Part shown: in pieces, positions 44,223 through 53,475 of the stretch
Layout of the letters: each line of letters starts with the position of its first letter
Position numbering within the stretch: position 1 is the first letter of the stretch
NCBI RefSeq assembly: GCF_002742285.1
Contig: NZ_MDGM01000003.1
Span: forward strand, 234,012-298,011
DNA: 64,000 nucleotides
DNA from: Paramylibacter kogurei
Lineage (GTDB): Bacteria; Pseudomonadota; Alphaproteobacteria; Rhodobacterales; Rhodobacteraceae
Direction: 5' to 3'
Position numbers and translations under genes: made by a program
The notes under the pieces: generated by a model
Databases searched by the model: none
What the model was told of the DNA's origin: nothing
The model's input: the letters and a program-made list of their open reading frames with translations, nothing else

Positions 44223-45680
44223 ATGCTTTGGTCTCTTATTAAAATCGTCCTTTTCGTTGTTGTCATCGCGGCAATTACATTTGGTGCAGGTCAAATTATT
44301 GACACGGGCGGATCTGTGAATATCCAATTTGGTGATCAAGAAATTAGCATTTCACCGATGCAGGCTGTTTTGGCGATTGTGTTGTTTATCGCGGCATTAT
44401 GGGTCACTGAATTTTTGGTGGGTTTGGCAATTTCGATCTTCAAATTTTTCAATGGCGACGAAACTGCGATCACACGATATTTTGGTCGAAACAAAGAAAA
44501 ACGCGGGTTTGATGCCCTGACCGATGGCATGGTTGCAATGGCCGCTGGCGAAGGACGCACAGCCATTAAACAAATTGCCACCGCAGAACGGTATTTGGAT
44601 AAACCAGAGCTTACAAATTTAATCAGCGCCCAAGCCGCCGAATTGAACGGCGATACGGATCGCGCGATGAAATATTATAAACAATTGTTGGATAATGATC
44701 GCACGCGCTTTGTTGGTGTGCATGGGATTATGAAACAAAAATTGGCAGATGGCGATACGGATACCGCGTTAAAATTGGCAGAAAAAGCATTTGCGCTGCG
44801 CCCTAATCACGGGGCGACATTGCAAACATTGTTTGATTTGCAAACGGAAAAATCCGAATGGCAAGGTGCGCAAAAAACGATCGAGGCCAAGGTGCGGACA
44901 AACAACCTGCCCAAAGATGTTGGTAAACGCCGCGAGGCTGTTGTTGCCCTTGCCGATGCGCGTCAAATGCTGGACGCTGGTGATATCGAGGCGGGTAAAG
45001 ATGCAGCGCTTAATGCGAACAAGCTTTCGCCCGCATTGGTGCCTGCGGCCGTATTGGCATCGGAAATGCACATGCTTAACAACAACAATCGTGCGGCAAC
45101 GGCGGTGTTGAAAAAGGCGTGGGGCGCAAACCCACATCCCGATCTTGCGGCTGCATTGGCAGAGGTTGAACCAAACGAAACACCAACTGCGCGATTGAAA
45201 CGTTTCGCGGTGTTAACCAAACAGCATCCTGAAAATAGCGAAACAAAACTGCTCAAGGCAGAGCTCGCCCTTGCAGACGAAGATTTCCCCGCCGCACGTC
45301 GCGCAGCGCGTGAACTGGCACAGTCAGAACCAACCACACGTTCGCTGACAATCATGGCCGCGATTGAAAAAGGCGAAGGAGCATCCGAACAAGTTGTTCG
45401 CGGTTGGCTGAACAAGGCGCTTGATGCACCACGTGGGCCACAGTGGGTATGTGGAAACTGTTCCAACATCCACGCCGCATGGACACCGCGCTGCGAAAAT
45501 TGTGCTGGGTTTGACACTTTGGAATGGAAGGTTCCCCCAACCAGCGCTGACTTGCAAAGCAGCACGGCGATGCTCGGCTTTACCGCGGGTATGTTAACGG
45601 GCGAGGCTGAAAAACAGCCAGATACAGACGTACCAGATGCAGAGATTATCACTCCTGATGAATCTGCCCAGCCGCATTAA
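44223..45680 (+). CDS. hemY: HemY-type TPR membrane protein with C-terminal zinc ribbon
   Basis: 485 residues. Two N-terminal transmembrane segments (LIKIVLFVVVIAAITFGAGQ and MQAVLAIVLFIAALWVTEFL) enclose the short loop typical of HemY, followed by TPR-like helices. A C-terminal knuckle pair, C410-x2-C413 and C424-x2-C427 in WVCGNCSNIHAAWTPRCENC, resembles the rubredoxin-like ribbon of LapB. HemY's exact role in haem metabolism is not settled. Its end overlaps the convergent ornithine cyclodeaminase homologue by 32 bp. Confidence 0.88.
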   Translation: MLWSLIKIVLFVVVIAAITFGAGQIIDTGGSVNIQFGDQEISISPMQAVLAIVLFIAALWVTEFLVGLAISIFKFFNGDETAITRYFGRNKEKRGFDALTDGMVAMAAGEGRTAIKQIATAERYLDKPELTNLISAQAAELNGDTDRAMKYYKQLLDNDRTRFVGVHGIMKQKLADGDTDTALKLAEKAFALRPNHGATLQTLFDLQTEKSEWQGAQKTIEAKVRTNNLPKDVGKRREAVVALADARQMLDAGDIEAGKDAALNANKLSPALVPAAVLASEMHMLNNNNRAATAVLKKAWGANPHPDLAAALAEVEPNETPTARLKRFAVLTKQHPENSETKLLKAELALADEDFPAARRAARELAQSEPTTRSLTIMAAIEKGEGASEQVVRGWLNKALDAPRGPQWVCGNCSNIHAAWTPRCENCAGFDTLEWKVPPTSADLQSSTAMLGFTAGMLTGEAEKQPDTDVPDAEIITPDESAQPH

Positions 45681-46584
45681 TGTTTTGCCAAAGCGCGATA
45701 ATCGCTTTGGCAATCATCAAATCCATATGCGCACCACCCCCGTTTTTGAAAAGGGTGATTTCATCATCTGAATTGCGTGCAAATTTACCCATGGGAATAT
45801 CGTAATAATCGGCGATGATGTCATTCGCGGTGATTACGCCTTGGGAAATTGGAATTTTCAACTCGCCAATATGATCAATCGTTGTGTCGCGAGAATCCAC
45901 AAAAATGCGGGCGCGAGTTAGGGCGGCATCATCAACTTCGCGCATATCGCCGCGATAGGCGCCGATCAGATCAATATGCTGTCCAGCTTGCAGCCAATCC
46001 CCAGAAACAACAGGTTCCGTCGCCATCGTGGCACAGCTTATGATATCCGCATCTATTGCGGCCGATTCCAAATCCGTAATGGGCGTTGTATTTGTTTTCG
46101 CCGCCAATTTTTGCGCAGATTTTTCGGTGCGGCTCCAAACGGAAATATGATCAAGATCGAAAAACGATTGATAGGCGCTGATAAGATTTTCTGCGACCGT
46201 TCCGGCACCCACAACCAACAAACGTTTGCTTTTAGGCCGCGCCAACAGGCTTGCCCCTAACATGCTGTCGGCGACGGTTTTCCATTTGGTGACAAGTTTG
46301 AAATCTACAACCGCTTGCAATGCGCCGGAGTCATCATCAAACACCAACATACCACCATCCACAGATGGATCAGATTTGGGAAATACGGTTGCGGCCTTAA
46401 CTGCAACGCCTAATCCATCGACCCATGCGCTACGATTCAAAAGCGTGTCAGAATCACGGCGAATAAACACATCCTGCAACTGTGCCTTGGGCAAATCGTG
46501 ACCTGCACGAATGGCCTCTGCCATGGCTTTCCACGACAGGTGTTTGTCCATTTCATCGAATGATATCAATGGAATATGTGTCAT
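45649..46584 (-). CDS. Ornithine cyclodeaminase / mu-crystallin family protein
   Basis: 311 residues. NAD-binding fold LLVVGAGTVAENLISAYQSF, preceded by VAVKAATVFPKSDPSVDGGM and FDDDSGALQAVVDFKLVTKW, followed by GAYRGDMREVDDAALTRARI and FVDSRDT. Members include ornithine cyclodeaminase, alanine dehydrogenase and ketimine reductases; the family cannot be split by reading alone. First-strand lysine (K in VAVKAATV) is retained. It heads no clear pathway here, lying upstream-adjacent to hemY's end and 2 bp after the HAD gene on the same strand. Confidence 0.85.
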   Translation of the reverse strand: MTHIPLISFDEMDKHLSWKAMAEAIRAGHDLPKAQLQDVFIRRDSDTLLNRSAWVDGLGVAVKAATVFPKSDPSVDGGMLVFDDDSGALQAVVDFKLVTKWKTVADSMLGASLLARPKSKRLLVVGAGTVAENLISAYQSFFDLDHISVWSRTEKSAQKLAAKTNTTPITDLESAAIDADIISCATMATEPVVSGDWLQAGQHIDLIGAYRGDMREVDDAALTRARIFVDSRDTTIDHIGELKIPISQGVITANDIIADYYDIPMGKFARNSDDEITLFKNGGGAHMDLMIAKAIIALWQNINAAGQIHQE

Positions 46585-46586
46585 CG

Positions 46587-47207
46587 TTAAACTGTTGCCT
46601 CGGCCTTGGTTAACAGCCCGTGTTCAACCAAACAATCCGCCCAGCCCTGCGGTGATGTGAAAAGATGCGTATTCCATCCGCGTGATGATGCCATTTCGAT
46701 ATTGTCCGCGCGATCATCTGTGAACAACAGATTTTCGGGTGGGTGCCCACATCGTTCTTCGACCATTTCATAGATTAACGCATCTGGCTTAATTACGCCC
46801 ATATGACCCGATACATATCGTTGGTCAAATTCGCCTAAAATATCGTACACTGTTTCAGCGTAATCAAAGCTTTGAATGCCAAAATTTGTCAATGCAAACA
46901 CAGGGATATCCTTTGACCTTAACGTGCGAAGCAAGCTGATGGATTGGGGGATAACGGGTGCTGCCATTTCAATCCAACGGTCATGCCACATGCGAATTTC
47001 ATCGCGCCATTTTGGGTTTTTATCGGCGAAATCATAAATGGTTTCCTTAAAGGGTGCGCCACGATCAATGCTATCGTTCATGCCATGCAGATCGACTTCG
47101 GCGAACATTTCTTTGCGGCGATCAGATCCAATCACTGCATCATAGAGCCGTTCTGGCTGCCACTCGATCAGAACATTTCCGATATCAAATATTACGGCCG
47201 TAATCAT
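46587..47207 (-). CDS. HAD-family hydrolase (YihX-like)
   Basis: 206 residues. Motif I VIFDIGNVLIEWQPE with nucleophile D8 and GN in place of the second aspartate, as in YihX-type glucose-1-phosphatases; motif II FALTNFG; motif III lysine in GVIKPDALIYEMV; motif IV FTDDRADNIEMA. A cytoplasmic phosphatase acting on a small phosphorylated metabolite is expected. It overlaps the DUF188 gene upstream by four bases and is 2 bp from the ornithine cyclodeaminase homologue, so sthA-DUF188-HAD-OCD look like one operon. Confidence 0.88.
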   Translation of the reverse strand: MITAVIFDIGNVLIEWQPERLYDAVIGSDRRKEMFAEVDLHGMNDSIDRGAPFKETIYDFADKNPKWRDEIRMWHDRWIEMAAPVIPQSISLLRTLRSKDIPVFALTNFGIQSFDYAETVYDILGEFDQRYVSGHMGVIKPDALIYEMVEERCGHPPENLLFTDDRADNIEMASSRGWNTHLFTSPQGWADCLVEHGLLTKAEATV

Positions 47208-47665
47208 GGGGTTGCCTCCTTTTGGGCGGCGCGAATTTCGCGCTCTAGGCTGTTGAGAAAATTGGAACGATCGGTCTTGGAAAACGGTTTTCCACCGCCG
47301 CGATGAAATGGATCTGCGGCGCGTACATCTGCCATTAAATCACGTGTTGCCAATTGGTTACCGATGTTTGCTGATGTAAACATATCACCATTATGACGAA
47401 TGGTTCGCGCACCACTGGCCACTGTTTTTGCCGCTAATGGAATATCACCTGTGATCACCACATCGCCCAATTTTGCGCGATCTGCAATCCACATATCGGC
47501 AATATCGGGACCATCGGGAACGATAATATTTTCCACCAACGGATGTGGGTTGGGGCGCAAACCGCCGTTTGATACGATGAACACTTTGCATTTGTGTCGT
47601 TCCGCCACGCGCACGACCTCGTCTTTCACGGGGCAAGCATCCGCATCGACATAAACACTGGTCAT
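47204..47665 (-). CDS. YaiI/YqxD (DUF188) family protein
   Basis: 153 residues. The family opening VYVDADACPVKDEVVRVAER is followed by VDGPDIADMW-like (PDGPDIADMWIADRAKLGDV), VITGDIPLAAKTVASGA and the terminal RGGGKPFSKTDRSNFLNSLE. The fold is PIN-like, and a nuclease role has been proposed for the family without proof. Both ends overlap neighbours by four bases (sthA before, HAD gene after), so translation is coupled. Confidence 0.92.
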   Translation of the reverse strand: MTSVYVDADACPVKDEVVRVAERHKCKVFIVSNGGLRPNPHPLVENIIVPDGPDIADMWIADRAKLGDVVITGDIPLAAKTVASGARTIRHNGDMFTSANIGNQLATRDLMADVRAADPFHRGGGKPFSKTDRSNFLNSLEREIRAAQKEATP

Positions 47666-49065
47666 GATTTCATTTCGGGTTTCGGCATACGTTGCCAGGC
47701 GTCAAAACCAGCGGCTTTGTAGGCCTCTGCCAAGGTGGGATAGTTAAATGTGTTTTCGATGAAATAATCCACCGTCCCTGAATGGTTCATCACCGCCTGG
47801 CCAATATGAATTAGCTCTGTCGCGCCTTCGCCCATGATTTGCACACCTAAAATGCGCCGTGTTTTCAAACTGACCAGCATTTTTAACACGCCATGTTCAA
47901 TCCCCATGATGTTGCCCCGCGATGTTTCGCGAAACTTGCCGATACCAACCTCATATGGAATGCCACGTTCCTGAAGTTCCTCTTCGGACATGCCGCAGGT
48001 TGAAATTTCGGGCACCGAATAAATGCCATAGGGAAACCAAGGCGATTCAGGCAAGGTTTTTTCGCCAAACGCATGACAGGATGCAATCCGTCCCTGCGAA
48101 AGCGATGTTGATGCAAGGCTTGGAAAGCCGATCACATCACCAGTGGCGTAAATATGGGGTTGTTTGGTTTGATAGGTTTTTTCGGCGACCTCGATGCGGC
48201 CACGATGGTCTGTTTCCAATTCACATGCAGCCAAATTCAAGCTTTGCGTGGCACCCATACGCCCCGCGGCAAACAACAGCATTTCCGCACAGGCACGGCG
48301 GCCATTATCGGTTTGAACCACAATTTGATCGCCTTCATCGACCACGGATGTGACCTTGCACCCCAGACGAAGGTCAAGCCCCATATCCCTGATTTCATGA
48401 GAAAAATCTTGGATAAGGGTGGAGTCGATGAAATCCAGAAAAGTCTTTCGCGGCTCGATCAAAGTTACTTTAACGTCCAAGGCCTGCATCATGGTGGCGT
48501 ATTCCACACCAATCACGCCTGCACCGATAACAATCATGCTCCGTGGAAGGCGTTTCAGCTCGATTACATCGTCGCTGTCTAAAACGGTGCTGCCGTTGAA
48601 TGGGATATAATCGGGGCGAAATGGTACCGTGCCAGTGGCGATTAAAAACCGATCTGCAGTGAATGTAATGCGTTCTTCATCTTCGCCGATAACTTCGATT
48701 GATGATTTGGATGTAAAATGGGCCTCGCCATGCATGATGTCCACGTGATTGCGGGCGAACATATTTTCAAGGTTATCAACCTCATAGTTCAATGTCTTAA
48801 CCAATCTTTGGCGCAGATCATCCGCTTTGATTACATCCTTGGCGCGGTGTGCACGGCCATAAAAGCTACGCTCGCGGTAACCCGATAGATTCATGATCGT
48901 TTCACGAAGCGTCTTTGATGGGATCGTACCCGAATGTACGGAAACACCCCCGACTTTGCGTCCGCGCTCCACAACCAACACTTTGCGTTTTAATTTTCCC
49001 GCTTGCATTGCAGCGGCGCGCCCCGATGGCCCGCTGCCAATAATAATCAAGTCATAATGAGACAT
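47662..49065 (-). CDS. sthA: Soluble NAD(P)(+) transhydrogenase
   Basis: 467 residues. FAD motif DLIIIGSGPSGRAAAMQAGK, then VERGRKVGGVSVHSGTIPSK with the redox cysteine pair of lipoamide dehydrogenases absent, NAD fold VIGAGVIGVEYATMMQALDV, and GDVIGFPSLASTSLSQGRIA. The lack of the CxxxxC disulfide separates it from dihydrolipoamide dehydrogenase and fits SthA, which moves hydride between NADPH and NAD in the cytoplasm. First gene of a tightly packed four-gene run. Confidence 0.93.
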   Translation of the reverse strand: MSHYDLIIIGSGPSGRAAAMQAGKLKRKVLVVERGRKVGGVSVHSGTIPSKTLRETIMNLSGYRERSFYGRAHRAKDVIKADDLRQRLVKTLNYEVDNLENMFARNHVDIMHGEAHFTSKSSIEVIGEDEERITFTADRFLIATGTVPFRPDYIPFNGSTVLDSDDVIELKRLPRSMIVIGAGVIGVEYATMMQALDVKVTLIEPRKTFLDFIDSTLIQDFSHEIRDMGLDLRLGCKVTSVVDEGDQIVVQTDNGRRACAEMLLFAAGRMGATQSLNLAACELETDHRGRIEVAEKTYQTKQPHIYATGDVIGFPSLASTSLSQGRIASCHAFGEKTLPESPWFPYGIYSVPEISTCGMSEEELQERGIPYEVGIGKFRETSRGNIMGIEHGVLKMLVSLKTRRILGVQIMGEGATELIHIGQAVMNHSGTVDYFIENTFNYPTLAEAYKAAGFDAWQRMPKPEMKS

Positions 49066-49121
49066 GCTTTGTTCCCGTGTTTCAAAATCAGGATATTTGC
49101 ACGGGTTTTTTCGTGCAAGGT

Positions 49122-49613
49122 TTATTCACCCAATTTGCGATACATTATTAATGCATCAACCATACCGTTTTGTGGGTGGTTAAATGCATCGGGAATGCGC
49201 CCGATGGTGTCAAATCCGTTACGTTGCCAAATCGCAATGGCACGTGTGTTTGCCGCAACCACGAAATTAAATTGCATGGCCTTAAAGCCCATCGTTGTGG
49301 CGGTTGTAAGCGCGTGATCCAACATTGTGCGCGCCACGCCTTTGCCTTGTGCTGTTTTACCGGTGGCAAAACCACAATTGCAAATGTGATCACCATTACC
49401 GCCTTGATTTGGGCAGATGTAATAAGTGCCGAAAACGGTATCGTCGTCATGGCAAATAAATGCGCGATGATTGCCATCCATCCAATATGCCAGCGCGTTG
49501 TCGCGGCTGATATCCGGATCGATGGCATATGTATCGCCTGCACGAAACACAGGTTTCAAGATTGCCCAAATTGCATCTTGATCAGTGTTCGTGGCAGGCG
49601 AGATTTGGATCAT
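49122..49613 (-). CDS. GNAT-family N-acetyltransferase
   Basis: 163 residues. GNAT acetyl-CoA loop reads ICNCGFATGKTAQGKGVART (Q/RxxGxG/A type, QGKGVA), followed by MLDHALTTATTMGFKAMQFN and NTRAIAIWQRNGFDTIGRIP, the usual fourth-strand and C-terminal blocks. Substrate unknown. It lies 9 bp after the class III alcohol dehydrogenase gene on the same strand and is probably cotranscribed with it. Confidence 0.88.
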   Translation of the reverse strand: MIQISPATNTDQDAIWAILKPVFRAGDTYAIDPDISRDNALAYWMDGNHRAFICHDDDTVFGTYYICPNQGGNGDHICNCGFATGKTAQGKGVARTMLDHALTTATTMGFKAMQFNFVVAANTRAIAIWQRNGFDTIGRIPDAFNHPQNGMVDALIMYRKLGE

Positions 49614-49622
49614 GTTTCGAAC

Positions 49623-50735
49623 TTAAAACTCAACAACCGCGCGGATCGATTTACCTTGGTGCATCAATTCGAAACCTTCGTTGATTTCATCAAGCGAGAG
49701 TTTATGGGTGATCATCGGGTCGATTTCGATTTTCCCATCCATGTACCAATCAACAATTTTTGGAACATCTGTGCGCCCAGATGCGCCACCAAATGCGGTG
49801 CCGCGCCAAACACGCCCGGTTACCAATTGGAATGGACGCGTGGAAATTTCTGCACCCGCAGGGGCCACGCCGATGATCACGCTTTCGCCCCAACCTTTGT
49901 GCGCGGATTCCAATGCGGTGCGCATCACATTCACATTGCCTGTAGCATCAAATGTGTAATCCGCGCCACCACCCGTGACGTTAACCAGATGTTCGACCAG
50001 ATCCCCATCAACATCATTGGGGTTTACAAAATCAGTCATGCCAAATTTGGTTGCCATTTCCACCTTGGAATCATTCAAATCAACACCAACGATTTGATCG
50101 GCCCCAGCAAGGCGCAAGCCTTGAACCACATTCAAACCAATGCCGCCCAAACCAAACACAATCGCGGTTGATCCAATTTCAACCTTGGCCGTATTGATCA
50201 CCGCGCCAATACCCGTTGTGACACCACAACCGATATAACAGATTTTATCAAATGGCGCGTCTTTGCGCACCTTGGCCAATGCGATTTCAGGCATCACCGT
50301 GTGATTGGCAAATGTGGAACAGCCCATATAATGCAGGATCGGCGTGCCATCCATCATCGAAAATCGCGTGGTACCATCGGGCATAACGCCTGCACCTTGG
50401 GTAGCACGAATTTTTTGACACAGATTTGTTTTTGGGTTCAAACAATATTCGCATTCGCGACATTCAGGTGTGTAAAGCGGGATCACGTGATCGCCAACTT
50501 CTAGCGAAGTGACGCCTTCGCCAACCTCGATCACAATGCCGGCACCTTCGTGGCCTAGGATGGCGGGGAATGCGCCCTCTGGATCGTCTCCCGAACGGGT
50601 GAATTCATCTGTGTGGCACAGGCCTGTGGCCTTAACCTCGATTAACACTTCGCCTGCTTTGGGGCCTTCTAGGTTTACATCCATAACGACAAGTGGTTTG
50701 CCTGCTTCCAAGGCGACGGCGGCGCGTGTTATCAT
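49623..50735 (-). CDS. frmA: S-(hydroxymethyl)glutathione dehydrogenase / class III alcohol dehydrogenase
   Basis: 370 residues. Catalytic zinc ligands in [11 protein letters not shown] and [12 protein letters not shown], structural-zinc cysteines in [21 protein letters not shown] fold [20 protein letters not shown], and the class III marker region [20 protein letters not shown]. It oxidises S-hydroxymethylglutathione formed from formaldehyde and glutathione and can reduce S-nitrosoglutathione. S-formylglutathione hydrolase, its usual neighbour, is not next to it; a GNAT gene follows instead. Confidence 0.95.
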   Translation of the reverse strand: MITRAAVALEAGKPLVVMDVNLEGPKAGEVLIEVKATGLCHTDEFTRSGDDPEGAFPAILGHEGAGIVIEVGEGVTSLEVGDHVIPLYTPECRECEYCLNPKTNLCQKIRATQGAGVMPDGTTRFSMMDGTPILHYMGCSTFANHTVMPEIALAKVRKDAPFDKICYIGCGVTTGIGAVINTAKVEIGSTAIVFGLGGIGLNVVQGLRLAGADQIVGVDLNDSKVEMATKFGMTDFVNPNDVDGDLVEHLVNVTGGGADYTFDATGNVNVMRTALESAHKGWGESVIIGVAPAGAEISTRPFQLVTGRVWRGTAFGGASGRTDVPKIVDWYMDGKIEIDPMITHKLSLDEINEGFELMHQGKSIRAVVEF

Positions 50736-50801
50736 GTTTCATCTCCAAGCTGATTTTCAGCCAGAGTGTAGGCAATTTTGCCCCGTAAGGAAAAGAGATT
50801 T

Positions 50802-51083
50802 ATGTTTGGTACAAAAACTTTGTTTATCTGTGGTGCAATGCTTGGCGTTGTGGCTTGCGAAACGCAAATGCCAGTAGAAGTAATCGATACGCCCAAGGAA
50901 TGCGCGGCGGCGTCTTATCAACATTTATTGTGGCAGCCCCAATCGTTTTTAGATGGCGTAACGCTGCCCAAAAATACGCGCGTCATTGGGCCAGATATGG
51001 CGGTGACAATGGATTACCGCAGCGATCGTATGAATATCACCATCGGAAAATTAGGTCGCATTGAACGTATTTATTGCGGCTAA
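50802..51083 (+). CDS. I78-family peptidase inhibitor lipoprotein
   Basis: 93 residues from ATG 50802, which opens a signal with a lipobox-like cysteine (MFGTKTLFICGAMLGVVACE). The mature part holds the I78 features CAAASYQHLLWQPQSFLDGV, TRVIGPDMAVTMDYRSDRMN and a final IERIYCG, where two cysteines probably bridge. Such small periplasmic proteins inhibit serine peptidases. An in-frame ATG 24 bp earlier would add only charged residues before the signal. Divergent from frmA. Confidence 0.82.
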   Translation: MFGTKTLFICGAMLGVVACETQMPVEVIDTPKECAAASYQHLLWQPQSFLDGVTLPKNTRVIGPDMAVTMDYRSDRMNITIGKLGRIERIYCG

Positions 51084-51132
51084 TTTTCTGCGCGTTTAGA
51101 AATTCGCAATTCTTGGCCATGACAATGGTCAT

Positions 51133-51927
51133 ATGAAAAAAATTGCTGCTCTTTTGATGATTCTTGCGCCCCACGCGGTGAATGCCACACCTAAATCAAG
51201 TAGCGTGTTTTCTGGCGCTGTGGTCTTTCCAAACTCTGCTTTGCCTGCGGATGATGACAATCTCAACGCGGAAACCACATTAACGCATAGTGTGAATTAC
51301 GGCCCCGTTTTGGTCCCAGGTGAATTCATTTTATATAGCGCGCTTTTTGGTGCGCGCGATTCCCAAGATAATGGTTTTGCATCCAAACAACGACTGAGCA
51401 TTGGTGCAAAACTGCGCTATGAATTGTTCGCTGGATCAAAGATCGCGTTTGGTGCGCGATACGATATGGACAATCGCGACCTTTCGCAGACACGGCACAA
51501 ACGTTGGATTGCAACAGTGGATTTTGATCTTTGGAAACGGTTGAAACCGGCCAAGGATGGCGATCAAATTGTGTTGAGCGGGTGGGCCAATCTGCGCAAT
51601 TCTGCGGGGCGTGATGGTCCGCGGGCGGATAATTGGGTAGGACAAGGGCGATTTGAACTGGCGCGTGAAATCACGCAACTTCGCCGTATCAACCCAGCGC
51701 CAAAAATGGGTGTATTTCTGGGCGCTGGATTTGTCAGCGATCATGACGGGCTGGATTACAATAACAAACTCAAACTTGATGCAGGCCTGCGGTTGAAATG
51801 GCCGATCTATGAGCGGGGGAATTTGAATTTAAACCTGCGCTACACCGCTGATCGGCGTTACATTTCGGATGAAACACATCACGGCCCATCGATTAGCATG
51901 TCTTGGTATGTGCCGTTTAATTTTTGA
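51133..51927 (+). CDS. Probable outer-membrane beta-barrel protein, unrecognised
   Basis: 264 residues with a signal peptide (MKKIAALLMILAPHAVNA). The mature sequence consists of alternating amphipathic strands, such as FILYSALFGARD, KLRYELFAGSKIAFGARYDM and LNLNLRYTADRRYI, and ends MSWYVPFNF with the terminal phenylalanine typical of outer-membrane barrels. It resembles the C-terminal barrel of phage-N4-receptor or cellulose-synthase-associated proteins only loosely. It overlaps the convergent cytochrome c' gene by 11 bp. Confidence 0.65.
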   Translation: MKKIAALLMILAPHAVNATPKSSSVFSGAVVFPNSALPADDDNLNAETTLTHSVNYGPVLVPGEFILYSALFGARDSQDNGFASKQRLSIGAKLRYELFAGSKIAFGARYDMDNRDLSQTRHKRWIATVDFDLWKRLKPAKDGDQIVLSGWANLRNSAGRDGPRADNWVGQGRFELAREITQLRRINPAPKMGVFLGAGFVSDHDGLDYNNKLKLDAGLRLKWPIYERGNLNLNLRYTADRRYISDETHHGPSISMSWYVPFNF

Positions 51928-52351
51928 TACGATATTGGCTGTGACAGGCTTTGCAGGTTTCGCCAATTGCCCCCATTGCGGATTTCAATTCATCTGCATT
52001 TTGCGCATTCGCGGCGATCTGGGCTGCGGATTCTAATGCGGCTGCAAGCTTGTTAAATGCATCCATTTCTTCCCAGATTTCCGCTTTGGCCTCTGTGGGC
52101 ATCGATAAATCCTTTTCTGCGAAAACGGCGGGTATTTCGTTTGCATGATGCATGATATCAGTGGCCGCAGCATTCACAGCAGAAAAATCAAATGCATCAT
52201 TGGTGCCAGCCTGTTTTCCCAATAATTTCATTGCGGCCTGAATGGATTTCATTCCTTCCATGCGTTCCAAAACCGCCCCCGTTGCATTGCCATGCGCAAA
52301 GGCAGATGCGCCAAACGCAAGAGCCGTGAAAAATACATAAATTGGTTTCAT
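51917..52351 (-). CDS. Cytochrome c'
   Basis: 144 residues, signal peptide ending at SAFAHG. Four-helix cytochrome c' pattern: AVLERMEGMKSIQAAMKLLG, FSAVNAAATDIMHHANEIPA, and the C-terminal haem site GETCKACHSQYR. Periplasmic high-spin haem protein that binds NO and may protect against nitrosative stress. A stress link with frmA nearby (S-nitrosoglutathione reduction) is possible but only positional. Confidence 0.92.
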   Translation of the reverse strand: MKPIYVFFTALAFGASAFAHGNATGAVLERMEGMKSIQAAMKLLGKQAGTNDAFDFSAVNAAATDIMHHANEIPAVFAEKDLSMPTEAKAEIWEEMDAFNKLAAALESAAQIAANAQNADELKSAMGAIGETCKACHSQYRIKN

Positions 52352-52367
52352 GAAGCCCCCCTAAGAA

Positions 52368-52886
52368 TTAGCGATACGTGCCACCAAGTTTTTCAATCTG
52401 CGCATTCGAACATTTATTGTTTCGAAAACAGGACTTTAGAATGCTTTGCTCTTGTGAGGTTGGTGATGCTTTGTAATTTCCACCACAGGGCCCCATGTTT
52501 AACACATATCCAGATTTGGTTTTCTGAAAAAATGCGATGGCGTCTTGTTTGCCGGAAGGAAAACCACCACACCAGATCGACAAACATTGAACCTCTACAC
52601 GCACAGGCAGCGTTTTTGGTTCACCCCATCCGCTTTTGCCCATGAAACGGCCGCTAAAACTTGCCTGAACGGAATAGGATTCATGTTTTGCAACACCGTC
52701 TTTGCCCTTGTTTGGGTCGATGATTTTTTGCGTTGGGGTTATCTTGCCAAATCCCAATACATATATGTCGTCACTTTGGGCAAATTCGTTAAATGAACGT
52801 GCAATATTTGGGCGCATACAAGACAGCGCATGGGCGGATTGGGCAAACATAATGCTCGCACATGTCAGTAACATAAACTGTTTCAT
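52368..52886 (-). CDS. Secreted protein of unknown function
   Basis: 172 residues with a signal peptide (MKQFMLLTCASIMFAQSAHA). The mature part has several cysteines (SCMRPNIARSF, VQCLSIWCGGFP, MGPCGGNYKA, LKSCFRNNKCS), suggesting disulfide-stabilised periplasmic structure. The pattern SCMRPN then VLGFGKI with beta-strand segments recalls small OB-fold secreted proteins, but I do not recognise a family. It lies 16 bp before cytochrome c' on the same strand and may be cotranscribed with it. Confidence 0.7.
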   Translation of the reverse strand: MKQFMLLTCASIMFAQSAHALSCMRPNIARSFNEFAQSDDIYVLGFGKITPTQKIIDPNKGKDGVAKHESYSVQASFSGRFMGKSGWGEPKTLPVRVEVQCLSIWCGGFPSGKQDAIAFFQKTKSGYVLNMGPCGGNYKASPTSQEQSILKSCFRNNKCSNAQIEKLGGTYR

Positions 52887-52941
52887 ATCAAATCCTCTCG
52901 CCTATTCAGGTAATAACGATTGAACGGATTTCAAACTGGGG

Positions 52942-53427
52942 CTAGGCCAACTGTGATTGAAATTCGCGTAATACCTGTTCATAGGTCGCGCGTTTGAACG
53001 GCACGATACTGTCCAACAATTGATCGGCAGGCATCCAACACCATTGCGAAAATTCAGGGTGTTCAGTTTGAATATTCACCAGATCATCATCGCCCAAAAA
53101 CCGCATTAAAAACCATTGCTGTTTTTGGCCGCGATATTTGCCCTTCCATAATTTTGGAACCAAGGCATGTGGTAAATCATAGGGAATCCAATCGTCCGTC
53201 TGTGCGATGATTTCAACCGCATTGGCGGGGATTCCTGTTTCTTCTTCCAATTCACGAAGTGCGGCATTGCGCGGATCTTCGTTTTTTTCCACACCACCTT
53301 GTGGCATCTGCCATGCGGCGGTGGGGTTATCCAAACGTTGGCCTGCGAAAATTCCGCCATGTCGATTGCACAACATTATCCCCACGCAAGGACGATATGG
53401 CAGCGCGTAAATTTCTTCTTCGGTCAT
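52942..53427 (-). CDS. rppH: RNA pyrophosphohydrolase
   Basis: 161 residues, Nudix hydrolase. The Nudix box reads [20 protein letters not shown] followed by TGI. N-terminal [20 protein letters not shown] and AWQMPQGG are typical of RppH, as is [20 protein letters not shown]. It removes pyrophosphate from mRNA 5' ends, starting RNA decay. It follows ctpA in the run rsfS-rlmH-SCP2-gpmI-envC-ctpA-rppH, with an apparent terminator between ctpA and rppH. Confidence 0.95.
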   Translation of the reverse strand: MTEEEIYALPYRPCVGIMLCNRHGGIFAGQRLDNPTAAWQMPQGGVEKNEDPRNAALRELEEETGIPANAVEIIAQTDDWIPYDLPHALVPKLWKGKYRGQKQQWFLMRFLGDDDLVNIQTEHPEFSQWCWMPADQLLDSIVPFKRATYEQVLREFQSQLA

Positions 53428-53443
53428 GTGAATACCTTGGGGT

Positions 53444-53472
53444 AAAATGTGTGGGGGCGGCTATGCCCCCAC
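53444..53472 (-). terminator. Terminator-like hairpin after ctpA
   Basis: GTGGGGGC (53451-53458) pairs with GCCCCCAC (53465-53472) around a six-base loop. On the minus strand it is followed by ACATTTTA, a short T-run. It separates ctpA from rppH. Confidence 0.6.
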
Positions 53473-53475
53473 GGA

